Below are positions 10,751 through 23,117 of a stretch of 64,000 nt of DNA, in pieces. This DNA comes from Chondrosia reniformis (Eukaryota > Porifera > Demospongiae > Chondrillida > Chondrillidae). Each line of letters starts with the position of its first letter. Position 1 is the stretch's first letter. The notes beneath the pieces were generated by a model, which did no database searches, was not told where the DNA came from, and was given only the letters and a program-made list of their open reading frames with translations. A program made the translations under genes and the position numbers. Where the stretch lies: contig OX359194.1 of the NCBI GenBank assembly GCA_947172415.1, positions 2,170,001 through 2,234,000 on the forward strand, read 5' to 3'.

Positions 10751-11371
10751 ACATTACCAAATTAAACCAAAACATTACCAAACACTCTTAAACTTATATA
10801 ATATAAAACTGTAATCTCACATATCGCAATACATTTTACAAATATTTAGTACAACAAACTGCTACAGTATACACTTCTAAACAGCAATTTTTGGTTATTA
10901 ACTGTAGGCACTACAAAAGTACATGTATACATTTGAATGACTAACATGTGAGAACCTTCAATACTTAAAGATACAAACTATTTATGTAAGTACGTATATA
11001 CAGTATGTATGTACGTAACTAATGCATATGTATATTGAAGGTTAAATGAAAGACAAACCAATTACTTGGGAAAACATGACCACTGCTGTTTATTACATAC
11101 ACCACTGGAGAAGATGAATTTGGTTACATAAACACATGAAATTGGCGTACATATTATAGTTTCTTTTACATTGGTTTAATGTAATATACGTACTCTTGTA
11201 GTATGCTTCTAAAATACACAAAAGTGTGTGCATTAAAGGGAGCTATTTGCTTATGCTGAAAATTGAATTGCTCGGTATAATATCTTCCAGTGATTATTCA
11301 ATTCTCATGATAACGTGTGATATACAGAAAAATAAAAAATCTGCTATCATAGTACATATTCCAAATTGTAG
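10751..11371. other. Type C spacer, no gene
   Basis: Shared with 24140-24600 and 57120-57420, including the block TTGAAGGTTAAATGAAAGACAA. From about 11160 it changes to sequence like the intron of the C gene at 58093. No exon 1 is seen before the pseudogene that follows. Confidence 0.5.
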
Positions 11372-12017
11372 ATGCTCCCTCTTATCCAAGAGACTGCTAT
11401 GATGCAATGTGATGATCGGATTCACTGATTCTGGTCCTTACTCTATTCAGCCAAATACTTCTGGACCACCTTTCACTGTCTGTTGTGATATGGAGACTGA
11501 TGGAGGAGGTTGGACCATCATTCAGAGGAGAGTTGATAACTTTAACTTTAATGCTAAATGGTCTTACTACCAATATGGTTTTGGTATACCTTGTAAGAGC
11601 CATTGGATCGGACTAGAGAATATAAGCTCACTTACTCAACAAACAATAGTTACTCCTCAACTGAGAATTGACCTCACCGACTTTTGAGATACCAAAACCT
11701 TTGCTGAATACAGGTCCTTCCTAGTAGGGAACATCAAAAACAAGTATTCTCTCTATGTTAGTGGCTACAATCAGAATAGCACAGCTGGTGATTCATTGGA
11801 GGAGAGTACTGGATTAAGATTCATGACATCTGACAGTGATAATGACTATAGCAGCTCTAACTGTGCTTCCCAATATAATGCTGGATGATGGTATGTTCAA
11901 TAAAGCAAGTCTAAATGGACCCTACTCTTCAACTGAATCAGTATCCTCATGGACAGGTATTCACTGAAAACAGTTGAAATGAAGATCAGACCAAACACTT
12001 TAAATATACCTGAATAG
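11372..12017 (+). pseudogene. Type C FReD pseudogene
   Basis: Exon 2 copy after a good acceptor (TTGTAG), without a visible exon 1. Breaks: an inserted T at 11410 turns the frame into TGATGA; a stop follows LTDF (TGA in place of GATGAT near 11685); WW.YDKC is disrupted near 11885; and a deletion of about 30 bases removes the GIHWTTWK segment near 11965. Undamaged stretches resemble the intact gene at 58626-59302, which also shares the preceding intron. Confidence 0.85.
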
Positions 12018-12489
12018 ACATTACCAAATATTAAACCAAAAACATAGCCAGTTGCCAAACACTCTTGTTGTCTAATGTAATACTGCAATCATATCATGTG
12101 ATCATCATCTGACATACGATCAGTTAATATTATAGGCTTCTCTAAATACGTAAATGTCAATAGTGAATACGTATATGTACATGAAAAATCTAAGATACCA
12201 TTTTCCTACATGCTATATGCCTATTCTGTAAAAGAATATGATATCCGATAATATCTTGATATTTGATATCTCTTTGGCAGTACATACGTACCAATTCATA
12301 CCCAATCACATTAATGCTATCAGGTCATACGAAAGGTCTCACTGGATTTGAAAGGATTATCTTATTGCATGCATCATGTGTATTATTATTACAAAACAGA
12401 TTAACCTCTAGAAACCATAAATACAAAAACCACAAAACAAAACAGACAAACTATTGTTCTGGTACAAGATTTTTCTTAAAATAGTTATT

Positions 12490-12662
12490 GACCGGATGCT
12501 AATCAAGCGGATTATTATAATGGAGGATGGTGGTTTGGGGATGGACATGCCAGTTTATTGAATGGTCCACTAAATGGATGATTCGTTTGGGGTAGCCATT
12601 TTCTTACTTCAAGTGAAATGAAGGTCAGACAAAGTAGATATGAGGTTCAAGAAATCTGTTAA
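12490..12662 (+). pseudogene. Type D FReD C-terminal relic
   Basis: Readable as PDANQADYYNGGWWFGDG, HASLLNGPLNG, a stop (TGA), then FVWGSHFLTSSEMKVR and a stop at 12660-12662. The GGWW..LNG order and the closing SSEMKVR place it in the FReD family, but the Cys after GGWW is replaced by G-D-G, and no A, B or C gene matches it closely. It lacks the 5' half. Confidence 0.65.
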
Positions 12663-13085
12663 ACTGACATTCTGACATTCATGAAATTGTAACTGAAATG
12701 TTAAGTATTTTGATACTATTAAACTCATGATTAATAAAAGTAGGTACATATGTAAGAATAGCTGGAGTTTAATATTTACAGTACATGTTATATAATAACG
12801 AATACTACACTACATATATGTACATTCAAAAACGTCATACAAAAAATTAATTTGACTTATAGTTTGTGAATACTTTCAGAATATACAGCATTTATTTGTA
12901 TGCATGCAGTCATTAAATTTAAAAAATGTGTAAATTCAACTAAATAGCTATGAATCAGTATGAATCAGCTATGAATCACGTGGATGTACAGTTTGGTACA
13001 GTCATCTAAGTCCTACTTACATAAGAAAGATCCAAACGTATGAGACACCAGTCAAGTATTTGTAGGAAAACATAGCTATGTAATG

Positions 13086-13247
13086 AAATGATCTTGACAT
13101 TACAGAACCGGATGCTAATGAAAAAGATTATTATAATGGAGGATGGTGGTTTGGGGATGGACATATTCCATAAGGTGATTAAGATGAACGAATCAAATGC
13201 TGTACCCATATCTTACTAATTCAAGTGAAATGAAAGTCAGACCAGGT
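13086..13247 (+). pseudogene. Type D FReD relic
   Basis: DLDITEPDANEKDYYNGG, WWFGDGH, then frame loss and a closing SSEMKVRP. Close to the relics at 12490 and 59736. The C-terminal third is shortened. Confidence 0.6.
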
Positions 13248-13282
13248 TGAAGGTTAAACTACGTATAGCAGTTTGTAATCTA

Positions 13283-13505
13283 AAGAGGGTTGTTCCTTAT
13301 AGAGAGTACCTAATAAAGACAGGTCAGAACTGCTCTACAGCTACTTCCCTTGTGTGAGGTTACTGAAGCATTTCAAGTCTGTAAACAAACTGAAGGTCAC
13401 ACTGCTAATTACTGTCTCATATCTGAGTCTTCCCAGCTGATTACCATTGGCTAATGTCAAAGGAATGGCCATTACTATACTATAGCAATTTTAAAGAAAT
13501 AACAT
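13283..13505. repeat. Duplicated unknown segment, copy 1
   Basis: Matches 59930-60140 (GTTACTGAAGCATTTCAAGTC and the following TCATATCTGAGTCTTCC). The partner has a 104-codon open frame on the + strand; here that frame is broken. Both copies follow a type D relic. Function unknown. Confidence 0.45.
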
Positions 13506-14213
13506 CTATTAGCTACAGGATATCAACAGGGATAACTTCAGAAATGACTAAAGACTTAAAATGATAAATGTTGTTGCATTTGTAAAACCAATGGTTACTG
13601 ACTGTATGCACATACGTAAATAAGGTCAGAACATGTAATTAATACTTACAATAGTAGATTGTGATGGCTAATTCGATTAGTAACAGCTTTTATAAGACTT
13701 ACTACTGTGGTACGTGTACGTACACAATTATGTAACTGTATGGGGTTCCAGCAGTATTATGTCTCACACAACTAATAGAGACATTGAAAATATCACTTTT
13801 ATTTAAAAAATGGAACTGGAACTGTCCTCGGTCATTTAGTCTTACGTATCATTATGTAAAGCCTTTAAACCTCTTGTTGTTCAGTAGATTACAGTGTATA
13901 CATACTTGTGCAAATAAAACAAAAGAAACATTACAACATTAGTCTATAAGAGAATTTTGACCAAACACACAAGAACTTTAAATATGTGTGAATGCATGAC
14001 TAATCCAAAACTTGCTGCGATAAAATGTATTTCTTTGCATACTTGTATGTAACTAGCACAGGGAAAACAACAGGAATGTTAAATAAGGGTAACATACAAA
14101 ATTCAACTTCATACATCACATACGTACTTTATTCATATACGTATACATATATAAATCTGTGTTTGTTCTCGAAATGGTTCATTGTATAATTAAATTGGTG
14201 AATAACAGGCCAT
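13506..14213. other. Spacer without recognised gene
   Basis: Parts match 60350-60680 (for example the block near 13835-13880 against 60530-60580), confirming the 10-14 kb and 57-61 kb duplication. I see no coding sequence. Confidence 0.5.
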
Positions 14214-14340
14214 GAAGCCAAATGTAGCATTTGCCTCTACCCACACACCACTAGTTCTGTTTTATAGCTATGTAGTTATATAATATGCTTATTATAACAA
14301 TGCATTTTATCACATATAATTAAAGTATGTATATATAAAA
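14214..14340 (+). promoter_or_regulatory. Type C promoter
   Basis: GAAGCCAAA at 14214-14222, CTACCCACACACCACTAG just downstream, and ATATATAAAA at 14331-14340, 55 bases before the ATG at 14395. Same module as in B genes, with longer spacing. Confidence 0.5.
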
Positions 14341-14394
14341 GAAAGGTAAATCTAAGGTGGTCAATTCTAAGGAAACTTCAGTCGCAAATAAAAG

Positions 14395-15732
14395 ATGAAG
14401 TTGTGCTTGCTGACTCTTTCTTATTTGACAATTTTAGCTTTACTAATAGCAAGTGGTAAGGCCAATGCAAAAGCAGTTGCTAGACGCCATTCTACAAGAA
14501 ATGATACAGATAGTGGCTGCAATCAAGAGATCAGCAATATTATTACTGCCTTCAATACTGTTAAAAGAGATTTGGAAGAATTAAAGAGAAACACAGACAG
14601 AAACCTTAAATGTAAGCTAGTACTATTAATCTATTAGCCAATATCACGTGTATTACATGATAGATAATACATAAGTAGTAATCTGTTTTGATATATACCT
14701 GTTTGTAGACTAAGGATCAAAGGAACCAAGTCGTTAATATACATATCTTATTATATTAATTATCAATAGATTACATCTTTGAAGTTACCAGTATTTAACA
14801 ATAAGGGCAGGATGGGAGCTTAAATTCGTGGGGAAATTTTACAGCATGACAGTAAAGCTACAGGGTTTAATTTTTATGTACAAACTTAGATACTTCCTCT
14901 TATCCTAAAAGCTGCTATGATGCAGTGATGATGGGAAAATAAAAAAAGAATGTTGGATCTTGTAATCTGTTTGCCATATTATACGTATGTACTATGTACA
15001 TACGTATGTAACATTTCATGAAAAAATATATATTTATGTACATGCCAATTTGTATACAATTACTTTGAGACAAAAACATACCATATGACATTTCATGGAC
15101 ACAAAATAGATATTAAATTGATAATATGATTTCTAGGTGGTATCTCGTATCCAAGAGACTGCTATGATGCAATGATGATGGGACACACTACATCTGGTCC
15201 TTACACAATACAACCTAACACTTTAAGACCTCAAATTACTGTTTGCTGTGATATGGAGACTGATGGAGGAGGATGGACCATCATTCAGAGGAGAATAGAT
15301 GATACTAGCTTTGATGAGAAATGGTTTCACTACCAAAACGGTTTTGGTATACCTTGTGGAAGCTACTGGATCAGACTGGACAATATTCATGCACTCACAC
15401 AACAAACTAATTATCAGCTAAGAGTTGAACTTTCTGATTTTCAAGGTAACAAGACTTATGCTGACTACAAGTTCTTTGCAGTAGGTAGTGCAAGAAACAA
15501 GTATTCTCTCTATGTTAGTGGCTACAATCAGAATAGCACAGCTGGCAACTCATTAGAGGAGAGCAGTGGTGGCTTACGGTTTACAACATCTGACAGTGAT
15601 AAGGACTATAGTTACTTTTCTCCAGGATCATGTACACCCTCATACAGGTGTAGTTGTACAGCTCGCGACTGTACCAACACTGGTATCGACAACTGTGCTT
15701 CCCGATACAATGCTGGATGTACACGATATTAA
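14395..15732 (+). pseudogene. Type C FReD gene truncated at its 3' end
   Basis: Exons 14395-14611 and 15137-15732 join in phase 1 and stay open for 270 residues. Exon 1 is normal: signal peptide MKLCLLTLSYLTILALL, RR at about 31-32, an NDT sequon, neck Cys, coil NTVKRDLEELKRNTD. The FReD begins normally, carries the Cys-rich calcium-loop insertion (GSCTPSYRCSCTARDC), but after CASRYNAG the sequence switches to CTRY and a stop. The WWYDKC, LNGPY, GIHWTTW and EMKIRP parts, about 60 residues, are missing. The switch point is a duplication breakpoint: the sequence after it recurs at 25770-26045. A shortened secreted product is possible, but loss of the pocket argues for a pseudogene. A stray copy of the exon 2 start (SYPKSCYDAVMMG) lies in the intron at 14889-14937. 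Confidence 0.75.
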
Positions 15733-16060
15733 ATTTTTTTAGAACAAAAAGAACACTATAAACCAAACTGTTAGTACAGCAAATGGATAACTAGAATGGA
15801 TACAATAAGATACTGTACGCATTCCATAGAATTGTTTTGAAAAGTTTACTTTAACATATGTAATGTAAGAGTGGTATGTTACTACATAGAGCCTAAAAAT
15901 TGTTCTCTGGAAAGAAAGATATAATAATAAAATAAAAATATTAATTGTTTCATTGTCAATAGAGAATGTAAATATTCCTGTAATTCACAACAGGAAGTGT
16001 GAATACACGCTTCCTGCATAAAGGGCTTTAAAACCATAGCTGGCAGCTACACAAGTGAAA
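15733..16060. repeat. Duplicated segment upstream of the A gene at 16080
   Basis: About 300 bases nearly identical to 25770-26045 (for example ATAACTAGAATGGATACAAT and AATTCACAACAGGAAGTG). Here it supplies the promoter of the type A gene at 16080; there it lies near a broken type A gene. Instead of CTATAAGA it has GGGCTTTAAAACC about 50 bases before the ATG. Confidence 0.6.
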
Positions 16061-16079
16061 CAGACACTTATTCTGTAAA

Positions 16080-17137
16080 ATGCTGTTCTTTAAGTTGGTC
16101 CTGTTTTATCTACTGCTTGCTAAGAGTGCTGGACACAGTCTTGCTAAGAGACAGTCCACTGATGTAAGTAACAATGATCTTATTGTGCAAATCAAGTCAC
16201 TGGAGAACAAGGTTACTGAGTTAAAGAGAAGTATTGCTAGACAGTGTAATAATAACAATAAGAGTAAGTTGAGAAACTAAGTTTGTACATGTACAAAATA
16301 AGTTCAAAGTCTAATTACAGCATTATACAATTACGTAGATGCATTTAGACACAAAGTGGAGAAAACTCATTCCTTTTCCAATAATGAAAACATTCCACAA
16401 ACGCACCCTTATAGTAGATTTAATTTTTGTACTTTTATTTGTAACATTTAGGTGTTCCCTCCTATCCAAGAGACTGTTATGATGCAATGCAAAAGGGCTA
16501 CAATATCTCTGGTCCTTATGCTGTACAACCTGATACTTCACTGCCTCCTATTACTGTCTATTGTGAAATGGACACTGATGGAGGAGGATGGACAGTCTTT
16601 CAGAGGAGAATGGACACTACCAACTTTAATCAAAACTGGCAATGCTTTACAAATGGATTTGGGACTGTTAGTGGTAGCTTTTGGTTGGGACTAGATAACA
16701 TTCATCAACTCACTAAATGGAAGATAGCACCTCATGAGCTAAGAGTTGATCTCTGGGACTGGGAAGGAAACACTGTTCATGCTAAATATCAAGCATTCTG
16801 GATCGGAGATGCCAGTACTGAATTTAGGCTCTATATTGATGGATACTCTGGTACAGCTGGTGACTCACTCATTTACAGTGCTGGAAGCAGGTTCACCACT
16901 ACTGATAATGATAATGATGAAATCAGTGGTAATTGTGCATCATCTCGATATGGAGCTGGCTGGCATAGAGACTGTGGTTATTTTGGTCTTAATGGTCCAT
17001 ACCAGACCAGCTCTGCTACTTCAGGTAACTATCGAGGTGTCATTTGGTATCATTGGAAGAGAAATTGGAGATACTCTTTGAAAAAGGCTGAAATGAAAAT
17101 CAGACCAAATTCTGCTACCTCCCCTGCCTCTTGTTAA
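16080..17137 (+). CDS. Secreted FReD lectin-like protein, type A (beta)
   Basis: Exons 16080-16263 and 16452-17137 (donor GTAAGT, acceptor TTTAG) give 289 residues. Signal peptide and LAKR/QST site are as in other A genes; the coil reads IVQIKSLENKVTELKRS. The FReD shows MQKGYNISGPYAVQPDTS, CEMDTDGGGWTVFQRR and GFGTVSGSFWLGL. Two cysteines are lost relative to its sisters: VYCEM instead of VCCDM, and GTVSGS instead of GTVCGS. Losing both together suggests they pair. The 3' module is beta: LIYSAGSRFTTTDNDNDEIS, HRDCGYFGLNG, ending NSATSPASC. Its upstream region differs from that of the other A genes. Confidence 0.9.
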
Positions 17138-19379
17138 ACACAACAATTAATGAGAATAATAAAATATAGAACACATTATATAACACATTACTGGGTTACT
17201 ATACCAATGTTTCCAAGATTGAAATGGAAATAAAGTGTATAAACAAACAAGTTAAAACACAATTATTACATACATAAACAAGATTGCATTGATAAGCTTA
17301 CCTATACTTTATACTATGCTGTTGTTAATGAAAGACTGAACTTCAGTTACGTAACCAAAGATACAATCATTACCTCTTGCGGTGGAGGATGGACTATGTA
17401 TCATTACAGTAGGCAGCTCAGATAATGTGCCATAAAATTATTTATTAATCTGGCTGCTAGACCCTATAATTCTCATTACTGCGGGGGCCCAAAGAGAGAT
17501 CAAACACAAAAACCAATGTTGACCACATGCATACGTACGTACACGTAAACTGTGCAAATGACTGAATTTACAAACACTACCCTCAAACTTTCACAGCATT
17601 CACAACTCTGATGTAGCTAACAGTGGTAGAGGAAAGATAGCTTTAGCCATTGGCTGTGAATTTGTGATCAAGATATTAAAAATGTCTTCCCTTTTGAGTG
17701 TACACATGTATATATATACTTGTACTGTATATACGTAGGTCATTACCTATACTGACAGGCAGTTTGTTATCACATGGGTTGGCCACAGTTATCATAAACA
17801 ATAATCATAAACAATACAGTATATAAGTACTAACCTGAAGGGACCATATCAGTGAAGATACACACTCTATGTAGTTGTGACTTGGAAGGGATCATGATTG
17901 TTATTACTAATGTACTGTATGTAAAATTGAGCCTTCCAACAACACTACAATACTGAAGCATACATACGTACATACAGTACTAATTAATATGAAAACATGA
18001 CTATAACTGTACATTATAGGTTGGTTCAATAAACAATATTACATGTTGGTTTCGGTAGCAGCACGTTGGTGGAAGCAAAATTACTCAAGTAGAAAATCTT
18101 TAAAAAAAATTATAACACCTAAAAATACAGCATGTCTCACAGAATAAAAAATATAAAATATCCACTTAAAGAAACATTCATATATGCAGTTGAGCTATAG
18201 GGTCAAAGGGCTAGTCTCGCTATATATACGTACAGTACGTACGTATGTACATGAATGAAACACTTGCTTGGCATATGAAACTGTCCAAACAATTCTCCAT
18301 GTACATATAGGTAGAGGCAGATTGCAAAACAAAACACATATCCAACTTCCATTACTTGACAGAAGGTACGTATATGTAACCCATCTAGTTAAATCAGTCA
18401 AATGTACGTATAACAATGGATAGATTGCAGCTTACGTACATTACCATGAGTTTCTCAACAATATTGCATTATTGAAGCCTATAATGTGAGACATACTAAT
18501 TACTAGGAGGACATAACACTGTGAAGTAAAAGCCATTACAGTGCTTACTACATAAACCATGTAAACATTCTCTGAACAACCATCCATGATAAACATATGA
18601 CTGTTATGTGATTGCAAAGGTGAATTCCATATTTTCCATTTTACCAAACTGGCTTCTAAACCATACTAGCTTTAAACAAACAGCACTAAAGTACACAACA
18701 ATCAACAAGTTTAGTTGTTACAGAAAACATTAAACAAAAATTGTACTATATACAATGTACAGTATGTAACGTACATACATTATCAAAATTTTATTATGCC
18801 AATGCTACAATCATCCATTTGGAACAACAGGTAGTGATTATGTGAACATTTTAGGAAGGAATCTTCAACTGTACAAAAATAGTACAAGAAATATAATTAT
18901 ATTACAATATGTGTAAAAACATATTCTGCCAAATAACCAATCAATCAATTGAACATCACTAATAATGGCATTGAAGCTACTGTTGCTCTAATGATCATGA
19001 TTTAGTTAATTCTACGTAGTTTCCCGTTTAAGGGGTTTACCTTCCTTTATTTATGTTAAATAGAAACATTTGAAAAGAAAAAAAGTAGGGAAGGAATTAC
19101 TTGCAAGGGAAAGTATATAAATCTTGATAGGAAAGGGGTTATTCTTGGAGCATATCACAGCAGGGCAGTTGTGCTTCACCTGTAAGTTTTGTTTACAACT
19201 GATGAGGATCTACTGTATCTGATCGAAATGTCTTGTAATTTTTAAATTGATAGAACTTGAAAGTTTATATAACACAAACATTAGCCTATTATTATATGTA
19301 CTGTATGTATGTACATACGTACACGTATATATGACATTGTACATACGTAGTTGAACTTGACTGCTAGTTTTTTATATTT

Positions 19380-19605
19380 CATTTAGGCTAAGTACATACA
19401 ACAATGACACAATTATGTACGTACGTATATGCCCATTTCTTTGCAGCGGATTATATACTGGAAGTTAGAGAAAAAACGTAATGACAACAAAATAAGAAAA
19501 AATAGTGTAAAACACAGGATTATTATTAACTATATATATTATCTAAATTTTCATTAATATTGTCATGTAAAACATAATGAGATATGTAGGTAATTGGTGC
19601 TTACA
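19380..19605. repeat. Direct repeat, unit 1 (partner 19970-20220)
   Basis: Shared blocks include the AAGTACATA..ACAATGACA start, GCCCATTTCTTTG, and the well-kept TTCATTAATATTGTCATG and AAAACATAATGAGATATG. The units are about 590 bases apart and diverged by many small indels, so it is an old tandem duplication. No coding potential. Confidence 0.55.
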
Positions 19606-19969
19606 AATTACTGATAACCTTACAGCCTAATATTATAGAGATGCCTACATTGCCAAGACTTAAATATCACAATGCAAAGAAAAAGAGAAATTAAATTACA
19701 AACAGCATAAAAGGGGAATTTGGACAACAGTAAGCTAGCATATAAGGAATTATGAACCACACTGTTGAGTCCTAAGGAGAGAAACCAGCTGGCTGTAGTT
19801 GTCTGCTGTCTTTTCTAGCTTGAATAAATAGGAGGCAATCTCTGGTTGACATTTTAATAGGACTTCAGTGACTTGGCTAGTTAATGATGATTCTAGTGAT
19901 TTCTAATACTTCCAAGCTAAAATTTACAATTTCAATATGTGTACATTCTACGCTTAGCTTTCATGTTTC

Positions 19970-20225
19970 ATTCAGGGCAAAGTACATAAAACAATGACAA
20001 AATTATATGTCCATTTCTTTGAGCGTAATATTTAGAGAAACATATATAATGACAACACACTAAGAGAAACGAGTGTAATATATGGGACTATTGGTTGCAT
20101 TACAACACATTATGACTTACACATTACACTGGGTCAGGATACTATATACTATCTAAATTACATATTTTCATTAATATTGTCATGTAAAACATAATGAGAT
20201 ATGTAGGTGATTGGTGTTTAAGGGG
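19970..20225. repeat. Direct repeat, unit 2
   Basis: Partner of 19380-19605. Its right end runs into a further block (AGATAATCTGATTATCA.. to GGTAAGGCTGTTTGTACT, about 20225-20325) that recurs at 22320-22415. Confidence 0.5.
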
Positions 20226-20580
20226 CTACAAAAACTAGATAATCTGATTATCAACACCATATAATCAAGTGATGGGTAATTAACACAAATAATATAGGTA
20301 AGGCTGTTTGTACTATTTAAGTATCATGTACTAAATTAGCAGCAACAACTGTACTATTAAATGCACGAATAACGAGGTGTCAAATATTTGGAATAGAAAG
20401 GTCTCCCAGTCAGCAAATGCAAACCTAATCAGTTACAAATATGTGTACGTACAGTATATTATGAAGATTATACAGGCAAACTACTTAAGGTGCATTGATT
20501 TGTGTTTAGATATAATATCTGACTGCAAATCTAAGGGTTCCCATTCCTTAGAAACTTCAGCTGCAAAAACTGCTGCAACC

Positions 20581-21701
20581 ATGAAGACTTGCTTGCTGCA
20601 TCAAATCTTCCTTTCTTGTTCCATTGTTTCAGTTTTACTAATAGCGAGTGGTAAGGTCGATGGAAAAGCAGTTGCTAGACGCCATTCCACAAGAAATGAC
20701 ACAGATAGTAGCTGCAATCAAGAGATCAGCAATATCATTACTACCTTTAACACTGTTAAAAGAGATTTGGAACAGCTGAAGAGAAGTACAGATACCAACA
20801 TTAAAAGTTAGTCAATGGAATTACATTTCAAAGAAGGCCTTAATTCAAAATCTCCAGAGGAGTTTTGGAGGAGTTTCAATAAATTTGTTGCATATAGTGT
20901 AAGGTACAATCAAATTAGGAAGCAATAATGCATTATATTTCCATTTAAGACGGAAAAGGTTTGATGCAAATTTGACATCATGTACGTATTACAATTTACA
21001 ATATAACCATTTAAAATACAATTGTAGATGCTCCCTCTTATCCAAGAGACTGCTATGATGCAATGATGATGGGATATACTACATCTGGTCCTTACTCTAT
21101 TCAGCCAAAAAAATCAAGTCCTCCATTTACTGCTTGCTGTGACATGGACACTGATGGAGGAGGATGGACCATCATTCAGAGGAGAGTTGACAACTTCAAC
21201 TTTGCTGCTAAATGGATTCACTACCAATATGGTTTTGGTATACCTTGCAAGAGCCATTGGATTGGACTAGAGAAGATGCACTCACTTACTCAACAAACAC
21301 TTGTTTCTCCTAAACTAAGAATTGATCTTACAGACTTTGATGATAACAAGGTCTTTGCTGAATACAGGTCCTTCCTAGTGGGGAACATCAAAAACAAGTA
21401 TTCTCTCTATGTTAATGGCTACAATCAGAATAGTACAGCTGGTGACTCGTTGGAGGAGAGCAGTGGACTAAGATTTACAACATCTGACAGTGATAATGAC
21501 TATGGTTGCTCATATAACTGTGCTTCCCGATACAGTGCTGGATGGTGGTATGACAAGTGCTTCAATAAAGCAAGTCTAAATGGACCCTACTCTTCAACTG
21601 AATCAGTATCCTCATGGAGAGGTATTCACTGGACTACATGGAAACCAGCTACCGATTCACTGAAAGCAGTTGAAATGAAGATCAGACCAAACACTATCTA
21701 G
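20581..21701 (+). CDS. Secreted FReD lectin-like protein, type C
   Basis: Exons 20581-20806 (donor GTTAGT) and 21028-21701 (acceptor TTGTAG) give 299 residues. Signal peptide MKTCLLHQIFLSCSIVSVLL, ARR/HST dibasic site, NDT sequon, SSC neck Cys and coil TFNTVKRDLEQLKRS. The FReD has CCDMDTDGGGWTIIQRR, GFGIPCKSHWIGLEKM, LRIDLTDF, YNQNSTAGDS, DSDNDY, WWYDKC and a short IRPNTI end. The calcium loop is YGCSYNCAS, with one extra Cys but no long insertion. The frame is open for 68 codons upstream of this ATG; I chose 20581 because it matches the signal peptide start of all paralogues. GATATAATATC near 20510 is the only TATA-like match upstream. Confidence 0.9.
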
Positions 21702-22950
21702 ATACTACATGCAGTTACGTGAAAACACTGCAAAGATTCACTTCTTCATTAATACATGCATGTAACCTCACATATCATGATAGCTGTAGGTACATTAACA
21801 ACAATTATTAATTTTACTGCAAATGAAATAACTGGCACTTTTAAAGTTATCAATGTAACAAACTATGGTATACAATACGCAAAACCACTCTACTATTACT
21901 GTTGTGCATAACAGAATGGTATTAGAGATACGTATTTAATAAATTAAATTACTTGATTAACCAGCTTTTCTTTACAAACCCACATCTACTATTAATATTA
22001 CTCAGATTCATAGATACATAGATAACAAAAATCCAGTAAATTAACTTAAACTACCAAGAACAAAAAATTAAAACTCTATACAGAGCAGAATCACTTAAGG
22101 TATTTCCGTGTGTAAGCATCCAAATTAATCCAATAACAATTACAATGAAGGTTTTCTCTAAGAAGAAATGCATATACGTACTGTACAAACAATTAAATAA
22201 GAAACACAAAAATTAAATTATACTGGGTCATGCAGTTAATCATGACCAGACCATACTCAATAATTAAGTATTACTATCATGTGAGACATTATGAGGGTGT
22301 ATGTTTGTGATTGTAGTCACAAATTTAAAACTAGATAGCCTGATTATCACCACCAGATAATCAAGTGATTGGTAGCTAGCACAAATCATATAAGTAAGGC
22401 TGTTTGTACTTTACAATAACTTGAAATAGGTAGGTTACATAAAAACACATTAAATTGGCTTCCCTATCACTAAAACACTGCTTTGCAATAATTGCTCAAA
22501 TGGAATACATTACTTTACTGTGGCATTTCTTGCAAATGAAATGCTACTTTAAAGTAACACTCATTGCAATATGTACTGTAATAAAATGGTTAGTCTTGAT
22601 GAAGATTACTAATTGAAATGTTCAATTTGTGAATACAATTATTGCCAAGGCTCAAAGAATTAGGATACATACATCCATATCCATGAGGGTCATAGATTTA
22701 CCCTCGCTATACATGTACAAAAAGAGATTAATGTTACTTACAGTGTTTCACAAAAAGCCCATATACATATGTCTGTCTTGCTATCTGAAATTGCTTATGT
22801 ACAACTTTGGTACAATACATCAATCATGATACCTTTATATTCTACTCATTCATTGTTTCACTGAAACCTCCATGCAAAGCTGTTAGTTTAGTTGCTATTA
22901 GAAACCACAATTAGAACTGCTTTTATATACATAATAGTGCATTCTATACA
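21702..22950. other. Spacer, no gene
   Basis: Only the repeat block at 22320-22415, shared with 20225-20325, stands out. No exon-like sequence is seen. Confidence 0.45.
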
Positions 22951-23062
22951 TATGTACATACATATACAGGATAAGAAGCATTTAACTCCATACCCATACA
23001 GGTTCACTTCATTATTATATTATATTATAAACAGTGCATTAATTAACATATAAATAAAGTAT

Positions 23063-23069
23063 TATAAAA
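23063..23069 (+). promoter_or_regulatory. TATA box
   Basis: TATAAAA, 49 bases before the ATG at 23118. The GAAGCCAAG box of other genes is not clear here; a weak AAGAAGCATTTAACTCCATACCCATAC lies near 22970. Confidence 0.5.
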
Positions 23070-23117
23070 GACGAGATTAATCTTAGGTAGTCACTTTCTA
23101 ACAAAGCTTCAGCTGTA

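Larger units (their letters stand above)
17138..20376. other. 3.2 kb stretch with no recognised gene
   Basis: The short open frames here have no family features. It holds many TACGTA blocks, a GCGGTGGAGGATGGAC fragment near 17380 that could be a minimal FReD trace, a CTGATGAGG...CGAAATG motif at 19199-19231, and the direct repeats listed next. This is the longest gap between FReD sequences. Confidence 0.5.

Noticed and set aside
18195..18647. Minus-strand frames of 73 and 68 codons in the large spacer
   Set aside because: Rich in TACGTA-derived codons (YVHT), no splice signals, no partner elsewhere in the window.
20377..20580. N-terminal extension of the type C gene at 20581
   Set aside because: The open frame upstream adds charged, non-signal sequence; all paralogues start at the MKTC or similar signal peptide.
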